Source of the DNA: Steinernema hermaphroditum | Lineage: Eukaryota; Nematoda; Chromadorea; Rhabditida; Steinernematidae | NCBI GenBank assembly: GCA_030435675.1 | Contig: CM059622.1 | Span: forward strand, 11,408,001-11,472,000 | Direction of reading: 5' to 3' | Length of the DNA: 64,000 bases | In this document: positions 9,572 through 21,708 of the stretch, one piece after another | How the letters are laid out: every line of letters starts with the position of its first letter | Numbering within the stretch: the stretch's first letter is position 1 | Notes under the pieces: generated by a model | The model's input: the letters and a program-made list of their open reading frames with translations, nothing else | What the model was told of the DNA's origin: nothing | Databases searched by the model: none | Position numbers and translations under genes: made by a program

Positions 9572-11825
9572 ATGGATTCGACAACGTTAGCTACTATATT
9601 TACGACAACAATGTCTATAGAGGCTTTCCAAGTAAGTTTCTAACACTACTAGTACACAACAAGCTGATAGTGAAAGGTATCTTCCTATGTTTGGCAGTTT
9701 GAAACAAATGATTTCGATCAGATAACATTTTTCACAATATCCGAAAAGTGAGATTCCATTCACCCACTGCCATAACTTGTTTGTGTTTCGTACCTTTTTG
9801 CCTTATGAGGGCGATCAACAAAATATCGACTGATTTTCTCGTGCCAGCGAATGTTTCGTTTTGATACCTTTGTGCTAGCCAACAGGCGCACTGAAAATGT
9901 CTTTCAGAGTTCCTTACTATGGGCGCTCATCGTTGGAGCGGCACTTGCATTTATTCTCGGCTTCGGAATGGGGGCCAACGACGTTTCGAATTCATTTGGA
10001 ACTTCCGTCGGTAGCGGAGTCCTCTCTCTCAGGAATGCTTTTATCTTGGCGTGTATCTTTGAAACGCTTGGCGCCATCCTTGTAGGTAGGTGCTTTAAAC
10101 AACTGTGTGAAATGAAGATGCAGGATTCAACGTGACGGACACAATGAGAAAAGCAGTTGTCGATGTAGAGATGTACAAGGACGATCCAAAGACTCTCGAG
10201 TTGGGACAGATCGCCATTCTAGGAGGGTGCGGAGCCTGGCTTCTTATTGCGACAGCACTGAGTCTGCCGGTCTCCACAACTCACAGTCTTGTTGGTTCGA
10301 CCCTTGGAATGTCGCTCGTGGCAAAGGGGTTCAAAGGCATTGTTTGGACTAAGATCTTGAGTATAGGTGGGTTCGACCTTGCTTCACAACTAATTTTAGC
10401 TATTTTCAGTGATGTCCTGGTTTGCCTCTCCGCTATTTTCGGGCACGATTTCCATTATTTTATACCTAATTGTTGACCACACAGTCTTGAGGAGGGTATG
10501 TCAATGAATGCGCTTTCAGTTCATGTCCTAACTGGACATTTCAGAAAGATCCCTTCTGGAAAGGACTCCGAATTCTTCCCATCATCTACTTTGTTTGCAT
10601 CAGCTTCAACGCCTTTGTAGTTTGCTTTCAAGGCTCGAAGCTCCTGAATCTCTCGGACATTCCTCTTTGGCTAGCTCTTACGATTGCGACTATTTGCGGA
10701 ATCCTCGCTGCACTCAGCTTCCAGTACATCGCTCGTCCTTTCTTGATCAAGTGGATCGACAACCAAGAAACGGAAACTATAGGCAAATTTGATCCAAACA
10801 AGATGTCACCATTTGCCATGACTGATATCAAGAACTACAACGGTGTGTCTGTGATTACGATATCCGACAATGGATCGGCCGAAACAGAAAAGCAGAAAAA
10901 GGAGAAATCAAGTGGAGGTTGTGTCAAAAGAGTGGTGCGCCGCATCATTCCAGATCCCGAAAGAAAGGACGACGAGAAAACACTCAAACTCTTCAGCGCA
11001 ATCCAAGTGTTTACTGCCTGCTTTGCTGGATTCGCCCATGGGGCAAATGATGTCAGGTAAATTTGTGAAAGCTGCAACTACACTCAGAAAAACTGGCGAA
11101 CAGCTGTTGGGGTTAACAATTCAGACCAGTATTGATCGGTTCTAGAGAGGGGCTTGAGGATTAACCCCTGTCATCTACTGTTTATTTTTGAATGCACAAG
11201 GCTCAGCTCTCAATAACACCCATACTAAAAAAATTTCCTTTTTGTTCTCAAAGATAGAAATGAACTCTTTAGAAGTGATTTGGATGGATTTTTTGCTGAT
11301 AAATTCGGATTTTTTGCTTATAAATACAAGATGTTTATCTATGAATCGTTTAGCAACGCCATCGCCCCAATGACTGCTCTCTTCTCTATCTACCAGAACA
11401 TGGACGTCCTCCAAAGAGGCGAAACCCCGATCTGGATCTTATTCTTCGGAGCATTATCGATCTGCGCCGGGCTGTGCATCTGCGGACATCGCGTAATCAA
11501 AACAGTCGGTCAGAAAATGTCCAAAATCACACCGGCGAGCGGATTCTGCATCGAGTTCGGCGCCGCTGTCACCGCTCTTCTCGCCAGCAAAGTGGGCATT
11601 CCCATCAGCACGACGCACTGTTTGGTGGGCAGCATTGTTGGCGTCGGTGCTGTGAAACCGGGTGAGGGAGTGAACTGGTCTCTCTTCAGAAATATCGCTT
11701 TCTCTTGGGTGGTGACACTTCCCGCATCAGGTACGCCGCGGATCTCCAAAAAAGCTCACAAACAAACGAGTTTTTCAGGTATCATCGCCGCTGGAATTAT
11801 GGGTATTATTGCGATCTTTACTTAG
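9572..11825 (+). CDS. Sodium-dependent phosphate transporter (PiT/SLC20 family)
   Basis: Plasma-membrane Na+/inorganic phosphate symporter of 500 residues. Seven exons: 9572-9631, 9908-10085, 10124-10366, 10410-10495, 10545-11056, 11354-11730, 11779-11825. The two inverted PiT signatures are plain: [11 protein letters not shown] at residues 42-52 and GANDVSNAIAP near 355-365, the second split by the fifth intron (phase 2). Each is followed by its partner motif, STTHSLVG (130-137) and STTHCLVG. A hydrophilic loop of about 100 residues separates the two halves, as is usual for the family. Length is slightly short of vertebrate PiT proteins but normal for nematode ones (pitr family). All six introns are GT-AG. 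The fifth intron (297 nt) contains a dispersed repeat. No broken codon is seen; it appears intact. Confidence 0.93.
11139..11210. repeat. Dispersed repeat copy inside PiT intron 5
   Basis: The stretch GGATTAACCCCTGTCATCTA and the following GCACAAGGCTCAGCTC recur at 13183-13273 with a few changes. This copy sits in PiT intron 5. No terminal repeats are visible, so the element type is unknown. Confidence 0.6.
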
Positions 11826-14421
11826 TCATTTCGATGTATATAAATATATTGATTATAAGAACACATAAATGCACATAAACGGCTAATCATATAGAAGGAA
11901 GGATCTGTCTACATACGTATTTGAGTACAAATCGACAAAACCCTCTATGTGCTAAAAGCCAAGTAGCCCTAAGGGCAAGATTGGTGCTCATACAAATGGC
12001 ATGGCGGAAAATGGCCTAAAGCCTGTAAACACACGAAAGGCCTAGCCGCCTTGCGGATGGAGACACCTTAGCCCTGCGGGCGCCAAAATTCGTGTCCAAA
12101 GGAATCGCCTAACCGGCAGTTACGGCCTAGGGACTTCTCCTACTCGCGATGTTTGGGGCTTTCTAGCTCACATCTGCTTCTGAGAGAAGGCTTCCCGGTC
12201 CGGAAGTTGCGTCTTCTCATGCGGTGTCATATATTTCTCTTGAAGCTGTCCGAATCGGGGCATCCATGAGCCATACATTTCGTGACAAAATCAATTTAAG
12301 ATGTTAAATCTGAGAACCACTGAGCCAACATTGAAGGCAGAAACGGATATTTCCTTCCGTAAAAACCACAAAAAAATAATTTTTGCAAGAGCTTCTAGTT
12401 CAGTGCTCAGAATAAGTGATCAGTCGGACAGTGACTAATAAAAGGTCCGATTAAAAATCTGTTATTCCACAGCACAGTCATAATTTGTTATTGTGGTCGG
12501 CAGTGCTGTCGAACGCATTGGTTCTAGTCATGAATAAATTATACAAGGTGATTTTTCGTTTTTCGCTAGACGAAAACATAAGACTCACATGCCGTCTGCT
12601 ATGATAAGTGCTACCTTTGGATTAATTTCTTTCGACATAAAAAAGTCGATATCTTGTTCGTTCGTCTGTACATCTCTCGTGACTCTAGGTTGTGTCTAGG
12701 ATTCCAAGGCTTAGATGTTTATTAATTGCCATGAAATAGGATAGTATGCGATCACCAACGGCGAGCGCGAGGCGTCCACGGTTCGACTCTTCAAGCCAGT
12801 AGTAGAAAAGACTAAATTATAAAATTAATCCTCGGGATTTCAGCAATCAGCTGCGGCGGCGTTTATGCCCATCCACTAGCATTTGAAACGTACTCATATA
12901 AACCTGTTTTCGTACCTTTTCTCAGCGTGTTTTGTGGTAAAACCGCCCGCAATTAACGCCTTATATCAATCCTGGCCTTATAGTATTATAGCGCCTTATT
13001 GCATTATGAACCACATTAAGGCTGATGAGTTCAGGGAGCATTTATTAGCGGAACTCTATTACAGACATGTTGAAAGCTAGATGAGGTTCTTATGACCGAG
13101 CCGTTAAATCTGTGGTTGCTCAAAGAAACTCTACAATGAGGAACTTCAGAAATTGCTACCTACGATTTACGTGCTTTGTTAACGGTTCCAGGGAGAGGCT
13201 TGGGGATTAACCCCTGTCATCTACCACTTTTTTTTTTCATAGAGAGCAGGCTACGGCTGCACAAGGCTCAGCTCGCGCGTTTGTCATTGTTGTCAGTCAT
13301 TCTCTTATATTTCAAGAAATATCTACCGATAAAATTGCATCTTTGTTTCTCCCGTGAATCAAATTTCCCTGCGAAAAAAAACAACGATGCATTCGGCTCT
13401 TTAACCTTCAGTCTATGTACCACAGCTGAAGCTCATACTTTCGGATACCGTAATCAGCGACATCGGCAGCTGACAGCTGAACACAAAGTGCAAAGGTGGA
13501 AGAAGCCATGTCATCATCGGCAAGTTCACAGGCACCGTCTGCGCGATGTTGATGAATGCGGTGCTTAAGGTGGAGATCTACTGATCGTTGTAAAAGACGG
13601 AACGAGAGACGAACAAAAAGAGAATTCCGAATTTTTTAGGTGAATTTTTGCCTCTGTCATAATTCCATTTCCTTCAATTTCATTTTTGCGGGCTGGGCAC
13701 AAGGCGGGCTTTCATTTCCCTCGATAGAAACTAAAAAGCAACTTATTAGATTAATGCACCAGAAGTGTCTTTTGCTGTTTGTTTGCCGCAAGTTCCCACG
13801 CTTCGCATATTTCTATATCATCGTTGACTCGTAAACATATTACAATGATGTGGGTTACAGAAGTGTTGATTTCCTACGCCTTTTATACATACTTATATAT
13901 CATCGTTGCTTGCTTTGCTGCCTTTACAGCAAATGCGTGGGTTCTCCACTTGAATAGTATATGAGGCTAACAGCACACACTTGTCCGTCCGCTTTTCGAC
14001 CTCTTTGTTTTATGTAAATTGCTTATCAATTATAGCATCCAATTTCAGCGATTTCGTGGAAATGTACAGGTGCTCAGGCAGACCTATGCCCTTCTAGTAA
14101 CGCGAATAAGAGTAACGCAGCACAACACAGAAGTTCAAACAGAAGTAAAAAGCTACCTCTATTGCCTACTTGCCGCAAGCAAGCCTAGCCTGTGATCGTC
14201 TTTAGCCTACTGAAAAGTGAAAATGTCATTATGGAACCATTTCTAGCTACATCATAAACATCCATACGCTGAATAGAAAGTGCATTTAATTTGTTTTTCG
14301 CTCTCATTCACTTGGCGGATCAACTGACTGCAGCCCTCGACTCCAATAATATTTCACATTTTTCTTAAGTACAAGGTCGACAAGAGACTCCCTTGTGACC
14401 ACCAGCACTTCTGCAGTCAGA
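11826..14421. other. Gene-poor interval with repeats
   Basis: About 2.6 kb without a supported gene. It holds a GC-rich patch near 11960-12130, the second copy of the PiT-intron repeat (13183-13273), and open frames of 60-130 codons (12883-13080, 13176-13568) that lack signal peptides, motifs or paralogues. A tRNA-like B-box (GGTTCGACTC) near 12780 has no accompanying cloverleaf. Confidence 0.4.
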
Positions 14422-15361
14422 ATGTCGACTTTCTCTACTGTTATGCTCAATTCGAATACGCTACTTACTGCGATTGGTTTCATTATGTATCTCCGTATTA
14501 TTCAGGCTCGTCTACCTGTTTGTAGCTGACATTCCTATTCCGATTTAGGTTTTTCTGAAGAAGTCCTACCGATCCCAGGAGTGCTATCGCATCATGATTC
14601 ACATCGGCATCACACAGTGCCTGTTTGCTCCAGGCACGATCATCAACACTACGCGCGTTCTGACGGGAGCCAACTTTTGGATACTCCCTGAGATAACTAC
14701 GAAGTTGTTTCCCTCGGAAAGCCGAATGGAGGCTCTTATGAGCGTGGCCCTGGCCCTGAATCGTCTCAAAGTCATGTGCGAGCTTCGGTATCCTTCCGCC
14801 ATCCACACGGCCATAGTCGCCTTTGCGTGGGTGTTCGGTATTGTCAACTACGGACTACTCTTCTCACCCTGGTACAACTACTACATTTCGGATGAGGACT
14901 ACTTGTCCCACTACGATATGTCCAAGCCGCTCACCGCCACGATGAAGACTATGGGAAGTGTGCTCATTTTCTGCTGTTCGGTTCTACAACTTGTCCTCTA
15001 CACTATCATAGTTGCCTATATTATCAGGATGCAAGGCAAACTGAGCAAAAAACTGCAATCCAGAAAAGAAATGAACATATTACTTTACGCCTGCGCCAGG
15101 TTTCTCTTCGATGTGGTGCCTGTATGCGCCGTATATGGCTACATCCCCGTTCCAAATACGGAACTGGCGCATATCTGCGTCCTAGTGGCATACAGTTTTA
15201 ATAGGGTGGCCCTTCAGCCCGTCTTGTATCTGCTGTTGAATAGGTTTGCTAGTTTCCTCCGCGCTAAAATGATGACATATTTCAGAGATGTCAGGGGCGA
15301 CTTTATTCCAAGGCGCACCACCGTTGTAGTGAAATCCGTCAGTGTAATACATCGAAAATAA
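14422..15361 (+). CDS. 7TM chemoreceptor (Srt/Srx-like), gene 1
   Basis: Predicted G-protein-coupled chemoreceptor of 284 residues. Exons are 14422-14505, 14549-15243 and 15286-15361. Exon 1 (28 codons) covers most of TM1. Exon 2 carries the CYRIMIHIG stretch typical of nematode Srt/Srx receptors, the TM3-end ALNRL (in place of DRY), and a TM7 end QPVLYLLLNR. The first intron (43 nt) starts with GC, not GT; frame and a near-identical paralogue at 54233 require this junction. The second intron (42 nt, GTTTGC...TTTCAG) contains no stop and is a multiple of three, so the unspliced frame is also open. The assignment to Srt rather than a neighbouring class rests on general resemblance. Ligand and neuron are unknown. 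Confidence 0.82.
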
Positions 15362-15476
15362 GAACCATTTCCCATAGCATTTCTTCGGTGCCTGCTTACA
15401 CTGCGCCTCCCTGGTGTTCCAAACCCATTCAACAGGCCTTAGGAGGGAAGGGGCCACCATTGAGCCAACAATGGAC

Positions 15477-15547
15477 GGCCGAGAAAGAGAGCTCACCCAG
15501 CTCATTCGGCGGACCTCTGAGAGAGCGAGCGACCCGACCGATGGCCA
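15477..15547. repeat. Dispersed repeat R1, copy a
   Basis: A segment running from GGCCGAGAA... through a CTCACCCAGCTCATTCGGCG stretch to GACCCGACCGATGGCC. Related copies lie at 48524-48594, 56093-56130 and 63147-63219. Inverted ends were not found. Confidence 0.55.
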
Positions 15548-18230
15548 CACAAATGACCTTTGCACTACTACTGTAGTTACCAACAGTTGTCAATTGTCTT
15601 GTACGTCAGTACATATCCTTTGAACAAGAACTGCTTTGAACAAAAACTGCTCTCCTTAAATACTTGCATAAACGTGCTCTCTGAGTCAATACTTGCATAA
15701 CGACGTTAAGCATGACTACAGGGAGGTGATGGATAATCTGGCATGACCACCACACAACAAAACTACAGACTGATCAAACAAACTACAAACTGCAAAAATA
15801 CCTGCGGGTGATCAGGGTGATCACTATGTTCTTGAAGATTCTGTTCGATTACTGCTTGAGTCCCACATCTGACCGTTTGAACCAAACAGAACGGGAACTC
15901 ATCTCGGCGTATCTTTCGTAGAGGGTGGGTGGAGGGTGGAGCGCGTGGTTACAAAGAAAAAGCAAGGTAATGAATCTCGTCATGAAAAACAAAGCGATAA
16001 GAATAGTTTGCACATCAGTTTCCCTCACAGTTTCCCTCACGCTATATGGATGCACTGAAGAACCACATCGCCGCCATCATCGTGGACTTATTGAACGCAA
16101 GTTATGAACTCGCAACTCGTTTATTAAAATAAGCGATTATTAAACCGATTTAAATCCTTTTTTAAATATCGTAATTGCAATAGCACTGCTAGATTAGAGA
16201 TGCTCAAAATCTAGCCAGAGTCGTTCGATGAGGCGCACCGCGTCTAACTCGAACCAAGAACGTCCGAATCCCACAGCCATTTCAAGAAGATGGAATGTCT
16301 CGGCATATGGCATTCCGCAAATTACTTGACCTTCAGATGTCCAATGTCTCTGATTTTTCCTTTGCGTAGCCTTTGATAAGAAGGATTAAATTGTTTGTCT
16401 GCTCCTTATATGAACTCATCTTCGAGATGAAACTACCATGACATCACGGGATGTTCAAGTTGTTCCTTCAGAAGAGTCCCTCTTGTACAGGTGTTGTTTT
16501 CATGTCACATCTGTGCTATACTGTCACAAACCACGCACACCCGATTTGCGAATTTTAATGAACGCTGACTCAGCGATCCACTCAACTGGAACTGTCATCG
16601 CAGTTAACGCCTGGTCTTTCGTACATGCTCGCCGCCATTCGGCGAACGTCACATCAATCTGCTCTTGTTGTGTCCTAACAGGTGTGCTTCAGTCTAATTT
16701 ATTATATGACTTTCTAGAATACGTCTGCCGACATTTACTTAAGGCACGTAGTTCTTTGCGTGAAGCCCTAATGCAGCATCTTTGATCTCTTTTGCACTTT
16801 GCACATTATGAGCACTTTAAATTATTCGCGACGATCGATTCAACGTAAATCATATGTGGGTAGAGGCCTTTCCGTATGAAATTTTTTTCGCGAAAACACA
16901 TTGATATCACTCTGTATCTGTCAATATTTACACTGCGGACTTCATTCTTACTCTTCTTTCACTCTGTTTTGTTTCTTACAAGGGAACGTTCCGAAGTTTC
17001 CGCCTCAGATTGAGGTGAACCTATCCCTCCTCGTATTCTTATCTCTGGCTTCTTATTACCATAAGAAGCCAAAGATACGCCGGAAAGTAAGTGAATAGCT
17101 GGCACACAAAGGGCGTCAGCTTATGTGCAAAACTGACCATATGAACACCCTTTGAATTTTACGTGAACGTAGATATTAGGCATAATTGCCCAAACTTTCT
17201 GCTTATATGATTAACCAAGTAAGTCTCTGCCTACCATTTTGTAGATCAGCGTTTGATCTAAACATGCTAGGCTAGAGAACTATCGGTTCCACCGTATAGG
17301 TAAATTGCGAATTATCGTCAATCATGCCTGTCATATGGTGAGATGTGCATATACGTCGGCGTCCTTTTGAGGGTAACGTTCACTAATACGCACATTGCTG
17401 CATGCCAATTATCCGCTCGATCCTTTTGCGGACACTCTAGAATATTCTCTTGTTAGATGTAAACTGATAGAAAGTAAGTGGCCAGCTGATTGTTATGATT
17501 TTTGAGAAAAATTAATTGGTCATTCATCTAGTATATTGAGTATATTGTTTATATCGGTCGGGCTAACCTGCAAAGTTCACGTCAAATCAGCTGTCTCAAG
17601 CGCAGTTGGCATTGAACATACAAAGTGGCCCAATAGTTCGATATGATATATTCGGCATACGAAGTGCTGCTGAACCAGAGCGATATTATTGCATCTTTGT
17701 TCACTCATGCCGATTCAATTTTAACTTATAGTATTAAGTGTTTTGTTCTTGTTTCGTTTCCAAGAATGGCGGGCTATTTACAACAACAATTTCAGTTACG
17801 GTCAACTCTTTTTCTTTATGTTAAATGGGTAGTCCGCGAGAGCATGTACAAGAGGGAAGACAACAAGTTGTGTTATTTGATTTGAATTGCTCCGCCTCGC
17901 TTTCTTTGTCCTTACGTGATTTGGTATTTAAGAAAAGCACTATGGAAACAGGGCTATTGTTGTTATCATCGCGGCTGTCGCTTGAACTGAGTTGGCTTTA
18001 ATTTGTATTTTGGATGGAGTGAAGACATTTTAAACTAAAATTAGCGGCTCGGCGCGACTTTCAGCCATCGAGGTGCTAAAGGCCCGATAGCCTTGCGGGC
18101 AGCAAGGTTAGCACTAATAGAATCGGTTTTTTGATCACGTTCAAGTCGATGTTACTAAGCGAAGAGATGAGCAAGCGGCTTGACAGAAAGCCAATGGACA
18201 CAAAGATCAATGGACGCGTTCAGTTCCAGG
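15548..18230. other. Gene-poor interval
   Basis: No supported gene in 2.7 kb. An open stretch at 16982-17089 preceded by an AG and followed by GTAAGT, encoding a basic segment ending HKKPKIRRK, could be an orphan exon. Other frames (16438-16785, 17643-17885) look fortuitous. Confidence 0.35.
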
Positions 18231-18467
18231 TTTATATAAAGGGGATTCATGCCGACTATACACCACGTAACACGAAATGCATTCTATCAGATTTGCGCTG
18301 TTGCGATCATGCGAACAAAAATCCCAGCTTTAATTTTTTTCCCGTTTATCCCCTATTGGTGTCGGTGGCGATCGGTCGGGTCATCCATTCGCTCCCTATG
18401 CGACGCCCCGATAGCTGTTCATGGGATGAAGTTTTTTGTAAAACGTGTGCGAATGGATGGACAGTAG
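18231..18467 (+). CDS. Possible small peptide behind a strong TATA box
   Basis: A strong TATA motif (TTTATATAAAGGGG, about 18231-18244) precedes a short open frame, 18249-18467. A more plausible start is the methionine at 18309, giving MRTKIPALIFFPFIPYWC, a weak signal-like segment, and a basic tail ending RMDGQ. There is no paralogue, no clear cleavage site and no intron evidence. It is recorded because the promoter-like motif stands out from its surroundings. Confidence 0.2.
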
Positions 18468-19491
18468 GACTAACGACTTTTGATACATTTTCAAATCATC
18501 TACTTAACATAGATCTTTTCACTTTTTTTTTCTGGACAAAACGGTAGTGTAGCTGTCATTATATTTTCGAAGCAAAGAACTTTTACTTTTTCGAGCTAAC
18601 ATCATGTAACACTTAAACACATGGCATGAAGTCAATTCTCCCCTATTTTCGCTCACCATGCGAATAGAAACTCCACATTCGGCAGTTCGACACCAGGAGA
18701 GAAATGTCCGTCATTTTCTCACTACCATATTTTCTGAGAAAGATTAACGCTATTCGTGATTTGCCTCCTCCCTCTTGCACCTCGTGACTGGGCTCCGGAT
18801 TCAAAACATTCCTTTGTGTTTTGCTTAAAAATCACATGTTCGCAAATGCGTTGGTTTGTGGGAGTTCCTTAAACTTTGCGTATGAAAGCAGAGAAAGCTG
18901 CACTTTTTTTTATACAAAAGAGGGCGAAAAGATATAATAATTCGTTGCCATATGTACAATATCTTTATCACTCGGATTGTGGTCGCTCCTTCACCAAAGA
19001 ACCTTATTTTTCATCACATTTTGCGTACCACAATTAACAAAGATAGAAACACAGTTTAACATTCCATTTCCCGCCGATTTCGTACAATAAAACTCATATA
19101 TGAATTGCATATTTTTTTCACACAAGGTACTCATAGGGTCTACGTTCCCAGGAAAGTCGAAAACACGCCAATTCAATTACCGCATTGTTAGATTTTCTTT
19201 GAGTGCAAGAGAACTCATTACCTCCAGTACAACTCATTTCATTTTTGCGACATTTGTATGATAACCTATATGCCGCATAAATCACTAAATACTGCCCCGA
19301 TTTTATGTGTCTGGATTATGGTCTACAGGTAGAGATCAAATTACTTCTAAATGCTTCCGCGCTGACGTAGTCAGAAAAACATGTTTTGTTTGGCGCATGT
19401 TCGCCTTGTTTTTACTTAGTCATCGTTGTGGTCGACTCCTCAAAACTTTTCACAGCTCATAGGAACTGCTCGATTTTCAGAACTCGCCAAG
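18468..19491. other. Intergenic, AT-rich
   Basis: No gene is seen. The last 15 bases contain a GATTTTCAG acceptor-like site 12 bp before the next ATG, suitable for a 5' leader or trans-splicing. Confidence 0.35.
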
Positions 19492-20810
19492 ATGACGCTT
19501 CACGATGCCTCGTTCTGGACACCGTTCCCTCGATCGACCACCGTTGCAATATCCCTGACTATACTCATCGGTTTCCTCTTCTTTTTTCTCTCTTACTTGA
19601 CGGTCATAAAGGTTCGTCAGTGCACACAATCAAGAATAGCTTTTTGTATTTAGATCCTCATGGGGAAAGCACCCTTCAAGAACAGTTTGTTCTATTGGAT
19701 TCTCGGAAATATCGGCATCATCGACGTCGCTTTCATACAAGCGACGTCGATGGCCTGTATGATGTCTCTGACAAAAGAGAAATCGTTTCCGTTGATGTAT
19801 GAGGTGTGTGTATTCATGCAAGGCCATGGTAATAGAAGTCCTATTTGAGGTTGTGAGCGCAGTCCACGCTGTATACGGTTGGGTCCTTCACCTGTTCTGC
19901 TTCATGGCAGCACTTAAGATGGTACTGGCTACATTTCGACTGGAGTTTCGATATTCCAATGGGATCATAAAGGTGCGTTAAAAGTGAAGGCTGTGGTAGA
20001 AGATATGACAAGCACATGAGATAGTAAGAAAGCAACGAGTACAAAAGGGCAATAGAAGGTCAGACGCCTTCCTTTCGCTCCGAAAAAATATTTTTGTTAA
20101 CGCGATTTGCATGATATTGCTTTAGTTCCTCACGCTGTTCATTTGGAAAGCGCTAATGATAAATCTGCACATCAACCACGCTGCTGGTATCGACATGATC
20201 TACATCTTCGATGTCATCAACTTCTCAGTTAGCCTACCCACCGAGAAAGCAAAACATGTATTTCGGCTATTTGTCCGCATTAATAGTGGCATTCTCATGG
20301 CCACCTTCCTCCTTTACGGTCTTCTCGTCACCTACTTCCTCCTGCAGGTATCACTGACATGTTAGTTTCCAGAAATATGACGTTTGTTGTTCCAGAAGTA
20401 CGGCGTTCTAAGAAGCAAGCAGCCGACCGACGCAGAAACAATGATGTTATGTCAAGGAATTGTCACGTATTTGCCCGGCGCATCGTATTTTTTGATTAAT
20501 TTCGTGATAGACGCCAAAGTTCCAACGGCTTCACTCGCCCTCAGCCTCGTCATGAGTCTCTTGCCAAAGGCCATTCCGTTGTTCAATTTAGTCGGGCTTC
20601 TTGTCGTCAACAGGTGAGTTCCGTTGTCGGAGAGCTGATCATTGTGACCTAAAATTCAGGGACCTTCGATGTGCATATTTAGAAGCAGTGAAATCGAGAT
20701 TCAAGAAAATCTTCCGGTGTTGTGGGAAGAGATGCACTGTGAAGAACGCAGAAAAAAGACATAGTACAAGTCCAATGACGGGGGTCTCCATTGTAGAGAA
20801 GAGTGTATGA
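19492..20810 (+). CDS. 7TM chemoreceptor (Srt/Srx-like), gene 2
   Basis: Predicted chemoreceptor of 327 residues in six exons: 19492-19611, 19654-19803, 19850-19972, 20126-20347, 20396-20613, 20660-20810. Exon 2 is 150 nt (50 codons), the size also found at this place in five other receptors of the window. Hydrophobic segments suit seven membrane passes. The last exon follows a VVNR motif in phase 2, as in the paralogues, and encodes a basic, serine-rich cytoplasmic tail. All donors are GT. It is one of the more diverged receptors here: the CYRIM-type stretch is replaced by LFYWILGNIGIID and the TM3 end lacks LNR. The end of its last exon is duplicated about 460 bp downstream. Confidence 0.8.
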
Positions 20811-21592
20811 GCAGTTTGATTTGTTTCATTGATATCATACTGTATACAATGTATGTAAATAGAAAGACATATCAGGGCCACTTGCAACATTGATTAAACA
20901 ATAAGCTCGAAGCTTGGAGGATTTTTATCGCCGTCGCTCATCAATTTGCACTTCTCTTTCTCTTAGCACCATTGCGGCCAGACGGTTGCGGCCACCCTCA
21001 TTATTCACGATGCGCCACTGATTCATGCCGTCGTCCATCTGATGAACAGTTAGGCTGCAAAGAGACGATCTATCGCAGTCACAGCCTGCTGTCCCTTGAT
21101 CTAAGTGTGGCCCTATCATCGCGTTCGATCACGGCCGTTCCAGCACCATTCTCACGGAGAAGAGCCCAGGAAAAGTGTGGGAAGAGGTGCACTGTGAAGA
21201 ACACAGAAAAAGGACACAGTACAAGTCCGATGACGAGAGTGTCTGTTGTAGAAAAGAGCGTATCAGCAGTTTGCTTTGATACCGTATTGTGTGCAGTACA
21301 TGCAAAGAAACAGACCATTTTCTGCAAGATTTACCAAGAAAAGGAACTCGACCGCTTGAAGCGTGCAGGATTTTTATCGCTGTCGCTCATCAACTTGCAC
21401 TTCTCTTTCTCTTTGCATCGTTGCGGCCAGACGGTTCCCTGATTATTCACGACGCGCCAGTGAGTCACACCGTCGTTCATTAGATGAACAGTTAGGCTCT
21501 AAACGGACGATCTATCGCAGTCGCGGCCTCCTGTCCCTTAATTCAAGTCCGGCCCTATCACCGCGTTCGATCACGACCGTTCCATTCTCACT
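20717..21592. repeat. Tandem duplication of receptor 3' end plus flank
   Basis: Unit 1 (about 20717-21160) starts inside the last exon of the receptor ending at 20810; unit 2 (about 21173-21592) repeats it. Matching landmarks include TGCACTGTGAAGAAC, GGATTTTTATCGC and a GACGATCTATCGCAGTC stretch. Unit 2 carries an orphan copy of the receptor's C-terminal codons with no upstream exons. Confidence 0.75.
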
Positions 21593-21708
21593 TCAAACCC
21601 TCTTGCACTTTCGGGCATTGTTGCATCGCTGATCGCCGTTGGATCGTCGCGCGCCTTTCCTTTCCCTCGAGAGACGGCCCGAGCGATCAATATTCATTGA
21701 GGTTTCGA

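Noticed and set aside
12740..12800. tRNA gene
   Set aside because: GGTTCGACTC resembles a B-box, but acceptor and anticodon stems do not pair.
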